DNA from: Trinickia soli
Lineage (GTDB): Bacteria > Pseudomonadota > Gammaproteobacteria > Burkholderiales > Burkholderiaceae
Assembly (NCBI RefSeq): GCF_002879855.1
Contig: NZ_PNYB01000015.1
Location: 86,628 to 150,627, forward strand
DNA length: 64,000 bases
Direction: 5' to 3'
The notes under the pieces were generated by a model. It saw nothing but the letters and a program-made list of their open reading frames with translations, was not told where the DNA came from and did not search any database. Positions 61,507-64,000 of this stretch are shown here, in pieces. How positions within the stretch are numbered: position 1 is the stretch's first letter; the number at the start of each line of letters is the position of its first letter. The position numbers were made by a program, and so were the translations under genes.

Positions 61507-64000
61507 TCATGACGCGTGCTCCCCGCGCATCGACTCGTCGAGCGCTTCGATCAATTCGCGCGCAGGCTGACGCAGGACGACGCCTGCCGGCGCCCCCCCG
61601 TCCCGCCATGCCGGACGCACGCCGCGCACGAACAGATACATGTAGCCGCCGATGTGCGTGTCGTAGTGGTAGCGCGGCAAGCGCGCTTTCAAATAACGGT
61701 GCAGCGCCACGGTATAGAGCAGCGCCTGCAGATGGTAGGCATGATGCGCCATCGCAATCTCGAGCGCAGCGGCGCCGTAATCGGACGGACTTGCGCCAAG
61801 GTAATTCGACTTCCAATCGATGATCCAGAAACGGCCGTCGTGCTCGACCACCATATCGACGAAGCCTTTGACGAAGCCGGCGAGAAACGACGCCTCGAAC
61901 AATACGTCCGGGTATCCGTGACGCGTCAGCAGTGCTCTGAGCGCATGTAGATCGAGCGCCGGCGACGCAAACAAAAACGGCCATTCGGTCAAACGACGCG
62001 CGGCAGTCAGCGAACTCAGCGTGAAACCCGGCGCAAGTTCCGTCGCCGTCACGTCCGCCATCAGCCGCATCATCATCGCCGGCAGCCGTGCGGCCGTGTC
62101 GGGGTCTGCCGCGACGGGCCGTTCGACGAGCGCCCGCTCGATCGCGGCGGGCCACGTCGCAGGCGCGGAAAAATCGGCCAACTCGAACATTCGATGCAGG
62201 CACTCGCCGGCCGCCGCCCCGCGCGGGAACGCGAGGATATCGTGATCGGCCAGCAATTGCGTCTGCGTGGGCGCCGACAGCGCCGGTACGGGTACCGGCT
62301 CCCAATCCGCCTCGGCCTCGCGCACCTCCTGCCGGCCCGCGGCCAGCGCGTCGTGATCGGGCCTCGGTTCGTCGTCGACGCTCTCGTGCGCATGCTGCAC
62401 GGCCGCGGCGAGCGAGCTGAAGCTGGCGATGCGCCAGCTTTCCTTCAACTCGCGCCGCAAGGTCCTCGCCACGAAACGTCGACCCGATCCCGCCTCGCGC
62501 GCGAGGGCGACACGTCGCTGCGGGGCCGGCAAAGGCGCGAGCGTGATCGGCCCGTCGGCCAGCGCCGTCCACGCCGCGTCGAGCGCCGCGTCGTCGGGCG
62601 GATCGTCGAACCATGCCTCGAACGGACGATCGTCGCCCGCGACCAGCCAGTTCAGCACGCTGCGACGCGACTCCTTCGTCGAGCGCGACGACAGATAAAC
62701 GCCCGCGACAAGGTAGCAACGGTGGACCGCGCGCGTGAGCGCGACATAGACGAGGCGCGCGCGCTCGGCCGCCTCCTCGCGCGCGGCTTCACGTTCGGCC
62801 CGTTCGGCTTCGCTGCCCTCGCAACCGTAGTGGAGCACCGCGCGGGCGTCGTCGTGGTATTCGCGCGCATCGGGCAAGCCGGTGCCCGTGCCGATCATGC
62901 GCGCGCCGTCGCCGAGAAACGGACAAAACACGACCGCGTACTCGAGCCCCTTCGATTTATGCACGGTGACGATCTGCACGAGATCACGGTCCGATTCGAG
63001 CCGCAGTTGCGCCTCTTCGCCGCCGCCGCGCCCGCGCTCGGCGGCGAGCCAACGCAGCGTCGGCGCGATGCCCGGATGCATGGCGGCACGCGCCGAGGCC
63101 AATTCGGCCAGATGATTGACGTCCGTCAGCCGCCGCTCGCCGTCGCGCCCCGCGATGAGACGCTCGCCGATGGCCAGTTCGCGCATCATCGCGCGCCACA
63201 TCGCCGCGAAACCGCGGTCGAGCCAGAGCGACCGGTAGCGGGAAAACCGCTCGACCCAGGCCGTCGCCTCGTCGGCATGCGCCTGCGCGGGTGCATCGGC
63301 GAGCTGCGCGAGCCGCGCCAGCGCATGCGCGTCCAGACCGAACCAATCGGCCGCCAGCGCGGCGCGCAGCCGGCGCAGGTCGCCCGGCGCCTCGACGGCC
63401 GCCATCACGCGTTCGAGCTGCTCCGCGTCGAGCGTCGCGAACACCGAGGACTGCGCGAGTTCGACGCTGCCGACGCCCCACGCCGCCAGCACGCGCTTCA
63501 TCAGGCTGCCCTGCTTGTGCGTGCGTACGAGCACGGCGATATCTGCCGGCGCCAGCGCGGCGTCGCCAAGCTTCACCGCGCCCTCACGCGCGCCGCGCAG
63601 CAACCGCACGATCTCGGCCGCGCAGGCTTCGGCGGCCTGCCGCTGCGCATCGCGCTTGAGCAGCACAGCTTCGCCCGACGGCAACATCCAGACGCGCAAC
63701 GCGCCGTCCGCGCCCGCGGGATCATCGCGATCGACGAACGGTGCGCGTGCGCGCCCGGCGGCCCGCACGGGCGTGTAGTCGAGCCCGTCGAGCACGAACG
63801 CATGCGCATTGGCGCTGAAGATGCGATTGCACGCTTCTACGAGCGGCCCCGTCGAGCGCTGGTTGACCGCCAGCGTATAACGCGCCGTCGCTGCGTATCG
63901 GGCAGCCAGGTAGGTGTGCAAATCGGCTGCACGGAAGCTGTAGATCGCTTGCTTCGGATCGCCGACCAGGAACAACGGCCCGATTTGCCCATCCCGGCCC
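61507..64000 (-). CDS. recB: Exodeoxyribonuclease V beta subunit RecB, N-terminal part outside window
   Basis: The C-terminal 830 or so residues of RecB; the gene enters from the right edge. Helicase motif III is LVGDPKQAIYSFRAADLHTY and later motifs VTVHKSKGLEYAVVFCPF and LVYVALTRAVHRCYL are present. The nuclease domain has GFVKGFVDMVVEHDGRFWII followed by DWKSNYLG, the Asp...Asp-x-Lys active site. Gene order recB-recD-arfB on the minus strand; recC is expected to the right. Confidence 0.96.
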   Translation of the reverse strand, partial: GRDGQIGPLFLVGDPKQAIYSFRAADLHTYLAARYAATARYTLAVNQRSTGPLVEACNRIFSANAHAFVLDGLDYTPVRAAGRARAPFVDRDDPAGADGALRVWMLPSGEAVLLKRDAQRQAAEACAAEIVRLLRGAREGAVKLGDAALAPADIAVLVRTHKQGSLMKRVLAAWGVGSVELAQSSVFATLDAEQLERVMAAVEAPGDLRRLRAALAADWFGLDAHALARLAQLADAPAQAHADEATAWVERFSRYRSLWLDRGFAAMWRAMMRELAIGERLIAGRDGERRLTDVNHLAELASARAAMHPGIAPTLRWLAAERGRGGGEEAQLRLESDRDLVQIVTVHKSKGLEYAVVFCPFLGDGARMIGTGTGLPDAREYHDDARAVLHYGCEGSEAERAEREAAREEAAERARLVYVALTRAVHRCYLVAGVYLSSRSTKESRRSVLNWLVAGDDRPFEAWFDDPPDDAALDAAWTALADGPITLAPLPAPQRRVALAREAGSGRRFVARTLRRELKESWRIASFSSLAAAVQHAHESVDDEPRPDHDALAAGRQEVREAEADWEPVPVPALSAPTQTQLLADHDILAFPRGAAAGECLHRMFELADFSAPATWPAAIERALVERPVAADPDTAARLPAMMMRLMADVTATELAPGFTLSSLTAARRLTEWPFLFASPALDLHALRALLTRHGYPDVLFEASFLAGFVKGFVDMVVEHDGRFWIIDWKSNYLGASPSDYGAAALEIAMAHHAYHLQALLYTVALHRYLKARLPRYHYDTHIGGYMYLFVRGVRPAWRDGGAPAGVVLRQPARELIEALDESMRGEHAS

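Overview
The window looks like chromosomal DNA of a high-GC beta-proteobacterium, most likely family Burkholderiaceae (Burkholderia, Paraburkholderia or Trinickia type). I infer this from the GC-rich codon use, the recB-recD-arfB and TPP-thiC arrangements, and the protein families. I cannot name a species from sequence reading alone.

Positions 1-14978 hold a type III secretion system (T3SS). A leftward operon starts near 3083 and encodes an HrpA-like pilin, a small helical protein, SctI, SctJ, SctK and SctL (SctL is cut by the window edge). A rightward operon starts near 3295 and encodes an ECF sigma factor, a 68-aa protein, then SctC, D, N, O, P, Q, R, S, T and U. SctV lies alone on the minus strand, convergent with sctU. 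This order (pilin-x-I-J-K-L, and an ECF sigma beside the genes) resembles the Hrp1/HrpL systems of Pseudomonas syringae. A shared two-part motif (GGAACCG, 12-13 nt, CGTTACTRA) lies upstream of the pilin operon and of sctV. It is a candidate promoter for that sigma factor.

Positions 15075-33462 hold a leftward type VI secretion system (T6SS): tssA, B, C, hcp, tssE, F, G, clpV, a DUF4280 PAAR-like gene, vgrG, tssK, L, M. No tssJ is visible, and TssM lacks the usual N-terminal membrane hairpin. Positions 33651-41814 hold a 1303-aa putative effector with two copies of an M91-like metallopeptidase module (one with HEMIH, one degenerate). Upstream in the same direction are a separate HPt protein, a BvgS-like hybrid kinase and a NarL-type response regulator, which together could form a four-step phosphorelay. 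The effector gene overlaps the HPt gene, so regulation and effector are probably co-expressed.

Positions 41815-43057 are a junction: an AT-rich spacer, a small gene with an apparent end-frameshift, a purine-rich repeat and tRNA-Arg(TCT), whose 3' end faces the secretion island. From 43191 on the content looks like core genome: uppP; a LacI regulator with an ABC importer and a phosphodiesterase (probably uptake and cleavage of a phosphodiester or related organophosphate); fadH; two DMT/EamA exporters; a TPP riboswitch and thiC with a clear terminator; an EAL-domain c-di-GMP phosphodiesterase; arfB; recD; and recB, which runs off the right edge. No CRISPR array, insertion sequence or rRNA was seen.
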